Positions 25,980 to 35,555 of a stretch of DNA of 64,000 nt are shown here, piece by piece. Within the stretch, counting starts at the first letter, position 1, and each line of letters starts with the position of its first letter. Below the pieces are notes generated by a model. The model was not told the origin of the DNA. It did no database searches and was given only the letters and a program-made list of their open reading frames with translations. Source of the stretch: Pseudoalteromonas sp. XI10 (GTDB lineage: Bacteria > Pseudomonadota > Gammaproteobacteria > Enterobacterales > Alteromonadaceae); the NCBI RefSeq assembly GCF_001469895.1, contig NZ_LOPY01000011.1:62001-126000 (forward strand). The letters run 5' to 3'. The position numbers and the translations under genes are program-made.

Positions 25980-27227
25980 TTATTCACGAATTTGACCTTC
26001 GCCATTCACTAAGTATTTTTCAGTTGTAAGTGACTCTAGACCCATTGGACCATAAGCATGTAGCTTAGTTGTCGCAATACCAATCTCAGCACCTAAACCT
26101 AACTGTGAACCATCAGAAAAACGCGATGACGCATTAACCATCACCACAGATGCATCCACACTGCGTTGGAATAACTCAGCTGCAGCTTGGTCTTTAGTAC
26201 AAATCACTTCAGTGTGGTTTGAACCAAACTTAGCAATATGATCAATGGCACCAGCAAAGTCAGGTACAACCTTGATTGCGATTTCTAAATCTAAGTATTC
26301 TTCACCAAACTCGTCGTCAGCAAGTACTGTTGCATTATCAAAGTACTCGGCAGCTTTAGCATCTGCATTTACTTTCACGCCTTCTTGACGAAGAACAACT
26401 GCACACAGATTTAAAAACTCATCAGCAATATCTTGGTGAACCACTAAGCCTTCTAGGGCATTACACACACCAGTACGCTGAGTTTTACCATTTAATAGTA
26501 AATTGATTGCTACGTTCAAATCAGCGTCTTTATCAACATAAAGGTGGCATACACCTTTAAAGTGCTGAATCACAGGAATAGTACTGTTTTCTGTTACAAA
26601 ATTAATTAAACCTTCACCACCACGCGGAATGATTAAATCAATTGTTTCACGCTGTTGCATCAGCTCCATAAGTAGGCCACGGTCTGGATCTGGGATCACT
26701 GAAATCAACGCAGCTGGTAAACCATGCTTTTCAAGTACTTTATGCATTACGCTCGCGATTGCTTGCGAGCTACGTAGTGCTTCTTTACCACCACGCAAAA
26801 TAACACCATTACCCGATTTAAAGCATAGGGCACCTGCATCAGCCGTCACATTTGGACGCGCTTCATAAATCATACATACAACACCCAGTGGTACGCGCAT
26901 CTTGCTGATCTTAATACCATTTGGACGCTCTGAAATTTCACGTAATTGACCAACAGGATCATCAAGGCTAACAATTACTTCGATGCCTTCTGCCATTGCT
27001 TCAATACGCTCATCGTTAAGCGTTAAACGGTCAATCATCGATGCAGCAAGGTTGTTATCACGTGCTGCCGCTAAATCGCTTTCGTTCTCTTTGATGATAA
27101 AAGCTTTGCTTTCACGTAGCGCCTCTGCCATCTCAGTTAAAACTTGATTCTTAGTAGCAGTATCAAGTAAAGCTAACTGGGTTGCAGCTTTTGCAGCTTG
27201 ACTCGAAATATCCGTAATTAAACTCAT
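25980..27227 (-). CDS. proA: Gamma-glutamyl phosphate reductase
   Basis: Second step of proline synthesis: NADPH-dependent reduction of gamma-glutamyl phosphate to glutamate-5-semialdehyde. The 415-residue length matches E. coli ProA (417). The catalytic Cys lies in KTQRTGVCNALEGL, and other family words are present: IYEARPNVTADA, KSGNGVILRGGKEA, and the C-terminal SRFSDGSQLGLGAEIGIAT. The start overlaps the proB stop by 4 bases (ATGA), ensuring coupled synthesis with its kinase partner. Confidence 0.96.
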   Translation of the reverse strand: MSLITDISSQAAKAATQLALLDTATKNQVLTEMAEALRESKAFIIKENESDLAAARDNNLAASMIDRLTLNDERIEAMAEGIEVIVSLDDPVGQLREISERPNGIKISKMRVPLGVVCMIYEARPNVTADAGALCFKSGNGVILRGGKEALRSSQAIASVMHKVLEKHGLPAALISVIPDPDRGLLMELMQQRETIDLIIPRGGEGLINFVTENSTIPVIQHFKGVCHLYVDKDADLNVAINLLLNGKTQRTGVCNALEGLVVHQDIADEFLNLCAVVLRQEGVKVNADAKAAEYFDNATVLADDEFGEEYLDLEIAIKVVPDFAGAIDHIAKFGSNHTEVICTKDQAAAELFQRSVDASVVMVNASSRFSDGSQLGLGAEIGIATTKLHAYGPMGLESLTTEKYLVNGEGQIRE

Positions 27228-28330
27228 GACTTCTCCAATAATGCGATATCTTTCTCTGAAACAACTGGGCCGATTGAATCTTGCATTTTTTCGCTAAATT
27301 CACTTTGCTCGTTGTCAGCAATAAAATTCAATAAACAGCTACTGTAATTCGCTGTGGCTTTTGCTAGACGCGTACCATCATCACTACGGACTAAAATGGT
27401 ATCGCCTACGCCAAATTCTCCGTGTACTGCAACGATTTCATCGCTACGAATACAACCGTCTTCATCTTCTAATGATTCATCAAATGAACCTTCAACGACA
27501 ACCTCACCTTGCTCATTAGCTGTGTGAGTCATCCAATGCACAGCTTCTTGCATTGGTTTTTCATATGGTGTGAAGATAGTACCTGGGTTGTCACCCGCTA
27601 GCAGTCGGTTAAATGTCTCTTCTTTAAAACCATTTAAAATAAAGGTTGTAATACCATGTGAAGTGGCTTTTTCAGCCGCTTCGATTTTCGTTTTCATACC
27701 ACCTGTACCAACGGCACTGGTTGCACAACCGGCCATGGCATAAATTGACTCATCAATGCTTTCAATTTCAGGTAATAATACTGCATCTTCATGTAAATTC
27801 GGGTTTTTGTCATAAAGACCATCAACATCCGAAAAAATCATCAATGCATCTGCATCCGCAGCTGCAGCAACCATTGCCGACAAGTTATCATTGTCGCCAA
27901 CTTTTAAATCGTCGGTTGTTACCGTGTCATTCTCATTGATGATAGGTAATACACCATGCTCAAGTAAGGTGAAAACGGTTTCACGAATGCTTGTGTAACG
28001 CTCACGGTCACGTAAGTCACCATGAGTTAATAAAATCTGTGCTGATGGGAAATCGAAGAAGCGATCCCACATCGCCATCATTTCTGTCTGACCGGCAGCA
28101 GCCATTGCTTTTTTCATCGTCACTGAACGCTTTTCTTGTTCAGGGAATAAATGCGAACCAGCAGCTACCGAACCCGATGATACTAAAATAACTTCGATAC
28201 CTTGCGCTCGACAGCGAACGATGAACTGTGCAATGGTCAGTAAATAACGTGAGCGACACCCGTCTTGTTCGGGTGCGATTAATGCGCTACCTACTTTTAG
28301 TACTATACGTCGCCAATTTAACTTTTGCAT
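27224..28330 (-). CDS. proB: Glutamate 5-kinase
   Basis: First committed step of proline synthesis: phosphorylation of glutamate, feedback-inhibited by proline. The 368-residue protein has the amino-acid kinase domain (1-260, with VLKVGSALI, ILVSSGSVAAG, INENDTV, GTGGMKTKIEAA) and a C-terminal PUA domain (about 275-360). Length matches E. coli ProB (367). First gene of proBA, preceded by an unusually long gene-free region. Confidence 0.95.
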   Translation of the reverse strand: MQKLNWRRIVLKVGSALIAPEQDGCRSRYLLTIAQFIVRCRAQGIEVILVSSGSVAAGSHLFPEQEKRSVTMKKAMAAAGQTEMMAMWDRFFDFPSAQILLTHGDLRDRERYTSIRETVFTLLEHGVLPIINENDTVTTDDLKVGDNDNLSAMVAAAADADALMIFSDVDGLYDKNPNLHEDAVLLPEIESIDESIYAMAGCATSAVGTGGMKTKIEAAEKATSHGITTFILNGFKEETFNRLLAGDNPGTIFTPYEKPMQEAVHWMTHTANEQGEVVVEGSFDESLEDEDGCIRSDEIVAVHGEFGVGDTILVRSDDGTRLAKATANYSSCLLNFIADNEQSEFSEKMQDSIGPVVSEKDIALLEKS

Positions 28331-28620
28331 AACTGTTCAACTTTCCATTTTACTATCTGTTCAGTGCCAATTTGCCACTGATTAAAAGACTCGCGCTTAG
28401 CTTTACTAAACGCACTGACTATTATCACTTTGCCAAACCACTTATCTATGCACACGACTACGCCACGCAAGTACTGCGATTAGATATAGCACAACTTTTA
28501 TTCAGTCAGTAGACCAAACGGTTATAAACCATAAGTTGATAAAAAAAGATAAGTGTTGTTTATGTATCGCTGTAAAAAGCTGTGTGCGGCTTTTATTAAT
28601 AACAACATACATAGAGCCTA

Positions 28621-28658
28621 TACAATCTGGTACACCAACAGATAGGGTGTAGATTGTA
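28621..28658. repeat. Bulged inverted repeat (stem-loop)
   Basis: TACAATC (28621-28627) pairs with GATTGTA (28652-28658), and TACACC (28631-28636) with GGTGTA (28646-28651), leaving a 3-base TGG bulge and a 9-base loop. Thirteen pairs with a clean bulge suggest RNA structure or a protein-binding site. Confidence 0.55.
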
Positions 28659-28667
28659 TGACCGAGA

Positions 28668-28692
28668 TTTAGCTGCCACGATGGGAGCTAAA
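28668..28692. repeat. Inverted repeat TTTAGCT / AGCTAAA
   Basis: Seven-base arms (28668-28674 and 28686-28692) around an 11-base loop that can add a CC/GG pair, nine bases after the bulged hairpin at 28621. No T-run follows on either strand, so a terminator is unlikely. Confidence 0.45.
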
Positions 28693-28909
28693 CATTGACC
28701 AGATAATGAACTTATATTCTATTCAACACGTAATAAATATGCACTGAACAACTTAGAGCTCATTTCTATTTAATTAGAAAACAAAGTGTATAAAACACTA
28801 ATAATGTCGCAAACAAGTATCTTTTCAGAAAGCTAAGCTACAAAGAGTGTCTTTAAAGCTAATAACTATTTAGATATCAAATTGTTTGAACACGAACTAT
28901 AATACGGGA

Positions 28910-29030
28910 AATCAGGGGCAAAGATCAAGTGCAAAAAGTAGTCATAACTTTTATACTTACCATAAACATAGAAAATACACATTTATTAACAGTACCTTAG
29001 GCGCGCAATTTTATTGTGCAATAATTTTTA
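28910..29030 (+). ncRNA. Possible small RNA or antiporter leader
   Basis: A perfect TATAAT (28898-28903) would start transcription near 28910. About 95 bases later a terminator-like hairpin GCGCAAT-ttt-ATTGTGC (29003-29019, one G-U pair) is followed by AATAATTTTT. The -35 is poor and no known sRNA is recognised. It could equally be the leader of the antiporter mRNA with an attenuator. Confidence 0.22.
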
Positions 29031-29239
29031 ACGAGCCTAGCAGGGTTTAATTTCATAAACACACCCAAAAAGTATTAATAACGACTAAAATCGTATTTGA
29101 AGCAACGAGTTTGCTTGTATCCATGACGGTGAGTAGGCTTTAATAGGCAAGCATTATTTTAATAATGTCAGCAACTAATGACGCGATTATCTAAGGCGTT
29201 GGCATTTTAAATTGTAGTAACTAAAGGATAATTCATTCT

Positions 29240-31099
29240 ATGTCAGCAATTTTTATAGCAGGGATCGCCTTGTGCTCAGTATTAGCACAGTGGGTAGCTT
29301 GGGCGTTTCGTGTACCGGCTATTTTATTTTTACTACTAACAGGTTTAATTCTCGGGCCTTTTAGTGGCGTATTAGAACCAGATGCATTGTTGGGAGATTT
29401 ATTATTCCCAGTGGTTTCTTTAAGTGTGGCAGTGATTTTATTCGAAGGTTCACTCACTCTGCATTTTCGAGAACTTAAAGGGATTGGCAAGGTAGTTCGT
29501 AACCTCTGCTCAATCGGGATGATCACAACTTGCCTAGTGGTAAGCCTGAGCGCCTATTGGATATTAGAACTTAATTGGCGAGTTGCCGCGGTTCTAGGAG
29601 CCGTGCTAGTTGTTACAGGCCCTACTGTAATTGCCCCCCTACTAAACTCCATGAGACCAAACCAAGACATAGACCGAATTTTGCGCTGGGAAGGTATAGT
29701 AATAGATCCTATTGGTGCCTTGTTTGCTGTATTAGTGTTTGAAGCGGTCATGCTTGTAGGTCAAGGTGAAGTATTTAGCCATACCATTATTGCGCTCTTT
29801 AAAACTCTTGGTGTAGGTTTAACCATTGGTGTGGTTGCAGGCTGGCTTACAACACTGCTTATTCGTCGAGAGTGGTTACCGTTTGAGTTACACAAGTTTG
29901 GTATTCTTGCCTTAGTACTCATAAGTTTTACGGTTTCAAACCACCTAAGCCATGAATCTGGCTTACTCGCTGTTACCGTGTTTGGTATTTGGCTTGCTAA
30001 CCAAGACGAACTTGAAATTGACTCTGTACTTGAGTTTAAAGAAGACCTTTCGATGATCTTGATTTCATCGTTATTCATTTTACTTGCAGCCCGCCTACAG
30101 CTATCAGATTTAATGATGTTACATAGCGATGTGTTTATTTTCTTAGCCATCGTGCTTTTTGTGGCTCGCCCAGCGTGTATTGCAATATCGACTTTTAAAA
30201 CCGACTTACCTATCAAGTCTCGTTTAGTGCTGGCTTGGATTGCTCCGCGAGGTATTGTTGCAGCTGCGGTAGGCTCTGTTTTCGCGTTAAGTATGGTGGA
30301 AGCTGGCATTGCCGATGCTGAAAAAATGGTACCACTCATATTCACGGTGATCATTGTCACTGTAGTACTACAAAGCTTAACGGCAACACCATTGGCAAAG
30401 TTGTTAAAAGTGCGCCAACCTGCACCAAATACAATTTTGATTATTGGTGCCAACCATGTAGCAAGAGCCATCGCACGCGGCTTAAAAGATCAAAACATTC
30501 CGGTGCACTTGTCTGATCCTGCATGGGAGAACTGCAAAATGGCACGCATGGATGGCTTACCTTGTTACTATGGTAATCCGCAGTCAGAGCATGCTGAGCG
30601 CTATTTACCGTTAACGACAATTCGTAGCGTACTCGCGCTTTCGCCTAACCGCCACCACAACGCATTAGGCGTTCAGTACTTCTCGCATTTCCTCGACGAG
30701 AAAGATGTGTTTTCACTGCGTTCTTCAACAAACCACGCTAAAGCAAATAAAGACAGTGCGACCTTCTTATCGCGACAAATTCTGTTTGGCGACAATGGCG
30801 CTTATGCGCGCTTAAGTAGCTTAATTGCCAAAGGTGGCAAGGTCAGTGCAACACGTATTTCTGAGGAGTTTAGCTGGGAGCAATACAAAGACGTTAATAG
30901 CGAAGCTATCCCGCTGTTTATTTTAAATGGTGAGAAAAGTGATGATGACGATTCACCTATTAAAATTCGCCCGTTCACTACGAACATGGAAAAAACACCG
31001 CAAGTAGGTGAGCGTATTGTGGCACTACAGCCACCTAAGTTGTCGGTACTAAAAGACCCGAACAACGGCAAACCAAAAGAAAATAAAGAAGAGAAATAA
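29240..31099 (+). CDS. Cation:proton antiporter (CPA family) with C-terminal TrkA-N-like domain
   Basis: 619-residue inner-membrane protein. The N-terminal roughly 390 residues form about 12 membrane segments of a Na+(K+)/H+ exchanger, with VVTGPTVIAPLL and the buried DPIGAL motif (Asp at the ion site) as in NhaP-type transporters. After it comes a cytosolic Rossmann-like regulatory domain (from NTILIIGANHVARA); the nucleotide loop lacks the usual GxGxxG, reading IGANHVA. The C-terminal tail after about 560 is charged and ends in a Lys/Glu run. Likely role: sodium or potassium extrusion and pH homeostasis, fitting a marine host. Ribosome site AAAGGAT lies 10 bases before ATG. Confidence 0.85.
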   Translation: MSAIFIAGIALCSVLAQWVAWAFRVPAILFLLLTGLILGPFSGVLEPDALLGDLLFPVVSLSVAVILFEGSLTLHFRELKGIGKVVRNLCSIGMITTCLVVSLSAYWILELNWRVAAVLGAVLVVTGPTVIAPLLNSMRPNQDIDRILRWEGIVIDPIGALFAVLVFEAVMLVGQGEVFSHTIIALFKTLGVGLTIGVVAGWLTTLLIRREWLPFELHKFGILALVLISFTVSNHLSHESGLLAVTVFGIWLANQDELEIDSVLEFKEDLSMILISSLFILLAARLQLSDLMMLHSDVFIFLAIVLFVARPACIAISTFKTDLPIKSRLVLAWIAPRGIVAAAVGSVFALSMVEAGIADAEKMVPLIFTVIIVTVVLQSLTATPLAKLLKVRQPAPNTILIIGANHVARAIARGLKDQNIPVHLSDPAWENCKMARMDGLPCYYGNPQSEHAERYLPLTTIRSVLALSPNRHHNALGVQYFSHFLDEKDVFSLRSSTNHAKANKDSATFLSRQILFGDNGAYARLSSLIAKGGKVSATRISEEFSWEQYKDVNSEAIPLFILNGEKSDDDDSPIKIRPFTTNMEKTPQVGERIVALQPPKLSVLKDPNNGKPKENKEEK

Positions 31100-31103
31100 C
31101 AGT

Positions 31104-31130
31104 AAGGCCAGCATTAGCTGGCCTTTTATT
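31104..31130 (+). terminator. Terminator of the antiporter gene
   Basis: AAGGCCAGC-atta-GCTGGCCTT followed by TTATTT, 5 bases past the stop. It may also serve motX on the other strand. Confidence 0.85.
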
Positions 31131-31149
31131 TATATGTATTTGTATTTAT

Positions 31150-31758
31150 CTACATAGGTAAACGAGCGCGGGCAACGACGCTGTCTGGCATTTTTTCGGC
31201 AAGCTTAGCGAGTAAATTTTCTACTTTCTTATGAGTCGCTTTATCGGCAACCATTGAATGAAATAACCAACGGTAGGCATCTTCATAATCGCGCGGGCTG
31301 CCATAACCTTGATTAAATAGGTTAACCAGTCGCATTTGTGCCTTTAAGTTGCCTTGGGCTGATGCTTCTCGTAAATAGGTTACCGCCATCGCTTTATCTT
31401 GCTGCACTAACTGGCCTACATCGTAGTAGCGACCAAGTTGCTCTAATGCCGCGCCTAGTCCTTGTTGAGCAGCCTGACGCATGTAATAGACCCCTAACTC
31501 TACATTACGGTCTACACACACAGCATAAGCTAGCATATCGCCATACAGGAACTGATACGATGGCAGTGCCATTTTATTGGCTCGAGCTTCGATATCTTGC
31601 ACTAACTGGCAATCATCTGCCTTTACACGTGCAAGGTGTGCATTTTTATTGATCAAGCCAATTAACTCGCTCTCTGTGTACAGAGGCACTGCTGTTATAG
31701 GCTCTTCAGCCATGCTTAGGCTTGAGAAGAGTAATGTTAAAGGCAATAAAACACGCAT
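31150..31758 (-). CDS. motX: Sodium-driven polar flagellar protein MotX
   Basis: MotX is a periplasmic T-ring component that anchors the PomAB sodium stator around the polar flagellar motor. The product of about 202 residues has a signal peptide (cut near SMAEEP) and the MotX-specific opening VPLYTESELIGLINKNAHL, the paired cysteines in DDCQLVQDI and AYAVCVDRN, and Sel1-like repeats (LEQLGRYYDVG, RLVNLFNQGYGSP, DAYRWLFHSM). The Met at 31758 is preferred over a GTG at 31767. It is monocistronic and shows that the host swims with a Na+-driven polar flagellum; the other flagellar genes are elsewhere. Confidence 0.88.
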   Translation of the reverse strand: MRVLLPLTLLFSSLSMAEEPITAVPLYTESELIGLINKNAHLARVKADDCQLVQDIEARANKMALPSYQFLYGDMLAYAVCVDRNVELGVYYMRQAAQQGLGAALEQLGRYYDVGQLVQQDKAMAVTYLREASAQGNLKAQMRLVNLFNQGYGSPRDYEDAYRWLFHSMVADKATHKKVENLLAKLAEKMPDSVVARARLPM

Positions 31759-31828
31759 CAAAATCACTTAAATAAAGTCAGTCTTAGCAAATAATATACA
31801 ATTATCATTCCAGAGTGAATTTCGGGCA

Positions 31829-31859
31829 CAAAAAAAGCTGCCGAAGCAGCTTCTTTTTT
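31829..31859 (-). terminator. Terminator of purA
   Basis: GAAGCTGC-ttcg-GCAGCTTT type stem with A and T tracts on each side, on the minus strand ending in seven T residues, 16 bases past the purA stop. Confidence 0.85.
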
Positions 31860-31874
31860 CAGTCACTATGACGA

Positions 31875-33209
<1,335 letters not shown>

Positions 33210-33368
33210 TTAGGACGAGATTTTATCAGAAAACGAGGTGAAAGATCACCCCGTTTAGCTTATTTTTTCTGCGCCTGAATTTTTACCTTCTTAATTACTT
33301 AAACAACTACATGCAGAACAGGGGTTTATAAAATAGTTAAGGATAAAAATTAATCACACGCAAAAACA

Positions 33369-33396
33369 AAAAAGCCCTACATAATGCAGGGCTTTT
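33369..33396 (-). terminator. Terminator of the hfl operon
   Basis: AAAAGCCCT / AGGGCTTTT stem of 9 pairs with a 9-base loop; on the minus strand it is followed by TTGTTTTTG. It ends the transcript after hflC. Confidence 0.85.
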
Positions 33397-33413
33397 CATC
33401 ACACAAATATTAA

Positions 33414-34292
33414 TTACTGTGCTTTTGTACCTTTCATATAATTAAAGAAGTCGCTATCAGGTGAAATCACCATCACGTCTTGCTTATTTTTAAAGGTGTT
33501 TTTGTAAGCTTCTAGGCTACGCATAAAACCGAAGAACTCAGCGTCTTTGTTATAAGCGTTAGCATAGATAGCGGCTGCATCGGCATCACCTTGACCACGA
33601 ACAGTACGCGCATTACGCTCAGCGTCTGCAAGCATTACTGTTACACGGCGGTCTACTTCTGCGCGAATTGTTTCAGCTTTTTCTTGACCTTCAGAACGGT
33701 GCTCTTTTGCAACTGCAGTACGCTCAGCACGCATACGTTGGAAGATTGAACTACTCACTTCTTGTGGTAAGTTAATTTGCTTAACGCGTACATCAAGTAC
33801 TTCAATACCTAGCTCTTGCGCACTTTCAGACGCTTGAACTAATGCTTCTTCCATCAGCTCACTACGCTCACCAGAAACGATCTCTCTGATAGTACGAGAA
33901 CCGAAGTTAGTACGAAGACCATTGTTCACCTTTTGCTTAAGTAGTGTTTCAGCGTATTGCTTATCACCACGGGCACGAAGGTAGAATGCACTAAAGTCAT
34001 TAATGCGCCACTTCACGTAAGAATCAACGATTAAGTCTTTTTTCTCACTTGTTACAAAGCGGTCTGGTGCACCATCTAGCGTTTGAATACGTGCATCTAA
34101 ACGACGTACTTGGCTAAAGAAAGGCACTTTTAGGTGTAAACCAGGGCCGTATACTACAGCCTTGTCGTCACTGTCTTTTTCAACTTTGCTGAATAACAGT
34201 ACGATTGCCTTCTCGCCTTCTTGCACAACAAAAATCGCTGAGAAAGACAGCACAACTGCAAGGGCAAGTATTACTAAACTAAAATTTTTCAT
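33414..34292 (-). CDS. hflC: HflC, modulator of FtsH protease
   Basis: SPFH-domain membrane protein that, with HflK, forms the periplasmic cage around the AAA protease FtsH. 292 residues with a single N-terminal membrane segment (about 3-22), the SPFH/band-7 domain (VQEGEKAIVLLFSKV onward) and a charged helical tail (AERTAVAKEHRSEGQEKAETIRAEV). It starts 5 bases after the hflK stop. Length is typical. Confidence 0.96.
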   Translation of the reverse strand: MKNFSLVILALAVVLSFSAIFVVQEGEKAIVLLFSKVEKDSDDKAVVYGPGLHLKVPFFSQVRRLDARIQTLDGAPDRFVTSEKKDLIVDSYVKWRINDFSAFYLRARGDKQYAETLLKQKVNNGLRTNFGSRTIREIVSGERSELMEEALVQASESAQELGIEVLDVRVKQINLPQEVSSSIFQRMRAERTAVAKEHRSEGQEKAETIRAEVDRRVTVMLADAERNARTVRGQGDADAAAIYANAYNKDAEFFGFMRSLEAYKNTFKNKQDVMVISPDSDFFNYMKGTKAQ

Positions 34293-34297
34293 CTTGC

Positions 34298-35464
34298 TTA
34301 TCTCCCCTCATTAAAACGGTCAGTTGCGAAACGGTCATTGCTTGAATTTACCGTGCTGTTACGCGACGTGTTTATTTTATTGCGAAGGTCTTTGATATCA
34401 CTTGAGCTTGGTAATGCAACACGTGTTGCTGTACCTTGCTTTTCCATGATTTTATCAAGCGGTAAATACATCATGTTATTACCACCTTCAACATCAACTA
34501 ACACTTTAGAGCTGTTACCTAGCACTTCTTCCATCGCATCGATGTAAAGACGCTTACGAGTTACCTCTTTAGCAGCTTGGTACTCAGGTAATAGCTTTTC
34601 AAAACGCGCTACCTCACCTTGTGCTTCTAATGTAATACGTTCACGGTACGCTTCTGCTTCTTGCGTCATACGAGTAACTTGACCACGGGCACGAGGTTCA
34701 ATTTCACGAGCATAGGCTTCTGCTTCACGGATGAAACGCTCTTCATCTTCTTGTGCAGCAATAGCGTCATCAAACGCGTCTTTTACTTCACCCGGCGGAC
34801 GTGAATCTTTAAAGTTCACATCGCTTACAATAATACCTAGATTGTATGGCTCGATGATTTTGTTAAGCTCATCCCACGTTTGTTGACGCACTAACTCACG
34901 ACCAGTTGTTAGTACTTGGTCCATTTTTACATGACCAATTACATAACGTAATGCACTATCAAGTGCTTGTTGTAAGCTGTGGTCAGCATCAGTAACGCTG
35001 AACTTGTAAAGATGTGGGTCGATAACACGGTACTGCACTTCAAACTCTACATTTACCACATTTTCGTCTTCGGTAAGCATAAAGCCTTTAGCAGATAACG
35101 AGCGAACCGCTTCGATATCAACAGGGATCACGCGTTCAATGAAGGTCATTTTCCAACGTAAGCCAGGTTCTGCAATGCGATCGTATTGCCCAAATTGTAA
35201 AACAATACCGCGCTCAGCTTCTTTTACCGTGTAAATACCACTTAATGCCCATACAATGATGGCAATAATAAGGATGAAAGAAATGCCTGCGCCACCAAGT
35301 CCACCGCCGTTTTTACCTGGCTTATTACCACCAAATAAACCGCCAAACTTGTTGCCGAACTTACGCATTACCTCGTCTAAATCAGGTGGGCCTTGATCTT
35401 TTCCGCCTTTATTATTCCACGGATCTTTATCATTGCCATTATTACCCGGTTCATTCCAGGCCAT
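34298..35464 (-). CDS. hflK: HflK, modulator of FtsH protease
   Basis: 388-residue partner of HflC. The N-terminus is Gly/Asn/Lys-rich and cytoplasmic (MAWNEPGNNGNDKDPWNN), followed by one membrane segment (about 57-77, FILIIAIIVWALSGIY) and a band-7 domain with a long C-terminal helix rich in Glu/Arg/Ala. The motif RDRPPGEVKDAFDDA-like (SRPPGEVKDAF) is conserved. hflX lies upstream with a 91-base gap holding an inverted repeat. Confidence 0.96.
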   Translation of the reverse strand: MAWNEPGNNGNDKDPWNNKGGKDQGPPDLDEVMRKFGNKFGGLFGGNKPGKNGGGLGGAGISFILIIAIIVWALSGIYTVKEAERGIVLQFGQYDRIAEPGLRWKMTFIERVIPVDIEAVRSLSAKGFMLTEDENVVNVEFEVQYRVIDPHLYKFSVTDADHSLQQALDSALRYVIGHVKMDQVLTTGRELVRQQTWDELNKIIEPYNLGIIVSDVNFKDSRPPGEVKDAFDDAIAAQEDEERFIREAEAYAREIEPRARGQVTRMTQEAEAYRERITLEAQGEVARFEKLLPEYQAAKEVTRKRLYIDAMEEVLGNSSKVLVDVEGGNNMMYLPLDKIMEKQGTATRVALPSSSDIKDLRNKINTSRNSTVNSSNDRFATDRFNEGR

Positions 35465-35516
35465 AGCTATACTCCATTGTTATCTAAATGAATTAGGTTA
35501 AATCTATCAAATCTAC

Positions 35517-35548
35517 AGCATTTCTCATACTAAAAAAGACAAATGCTG
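35517..35548. repeat. Inverted repeat between hflX and hflK
   Basis: CAGCATTT (35517-35524) and AAATGCTG (35541-35548), perfect 8-base arms with a 16-base loop, in the 91-base gap. No T-run follows on the minus strand, so it looks more like an mRNA processing or stability hairpin than a terminator. Confidence 0.45.
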
Positions 35549-35555
35549 GTGATTT

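Larger units (their letters stand above)
28331..29239. other. 909-base gene-free region between proB and the antiporter gene
   Basis: No open frame longer than a few dozen codons with a plausible ribosome site is seen on either strand. The stretch is AT-rich and contains a hairpin at 28621-28658 (13 pairs with a 3-base bulge), a second at 28668-28692, an AAAAGC/GCTTTT stem near 28575-28594, and a promoter -10 to terminator pair at 28898-29029. The divergent promoters of proB and the antiporter must lie here too; neither has a convincing -35 by eye. Confidence 0.6.

Noticed and set aside
29761..30471. 236-codon open frame antisense to the cation antiporter
   Set aside because: A shadow of a conserved membrane protein gene; Ser/Thr-rich with no recognisable domain or ribosome site.
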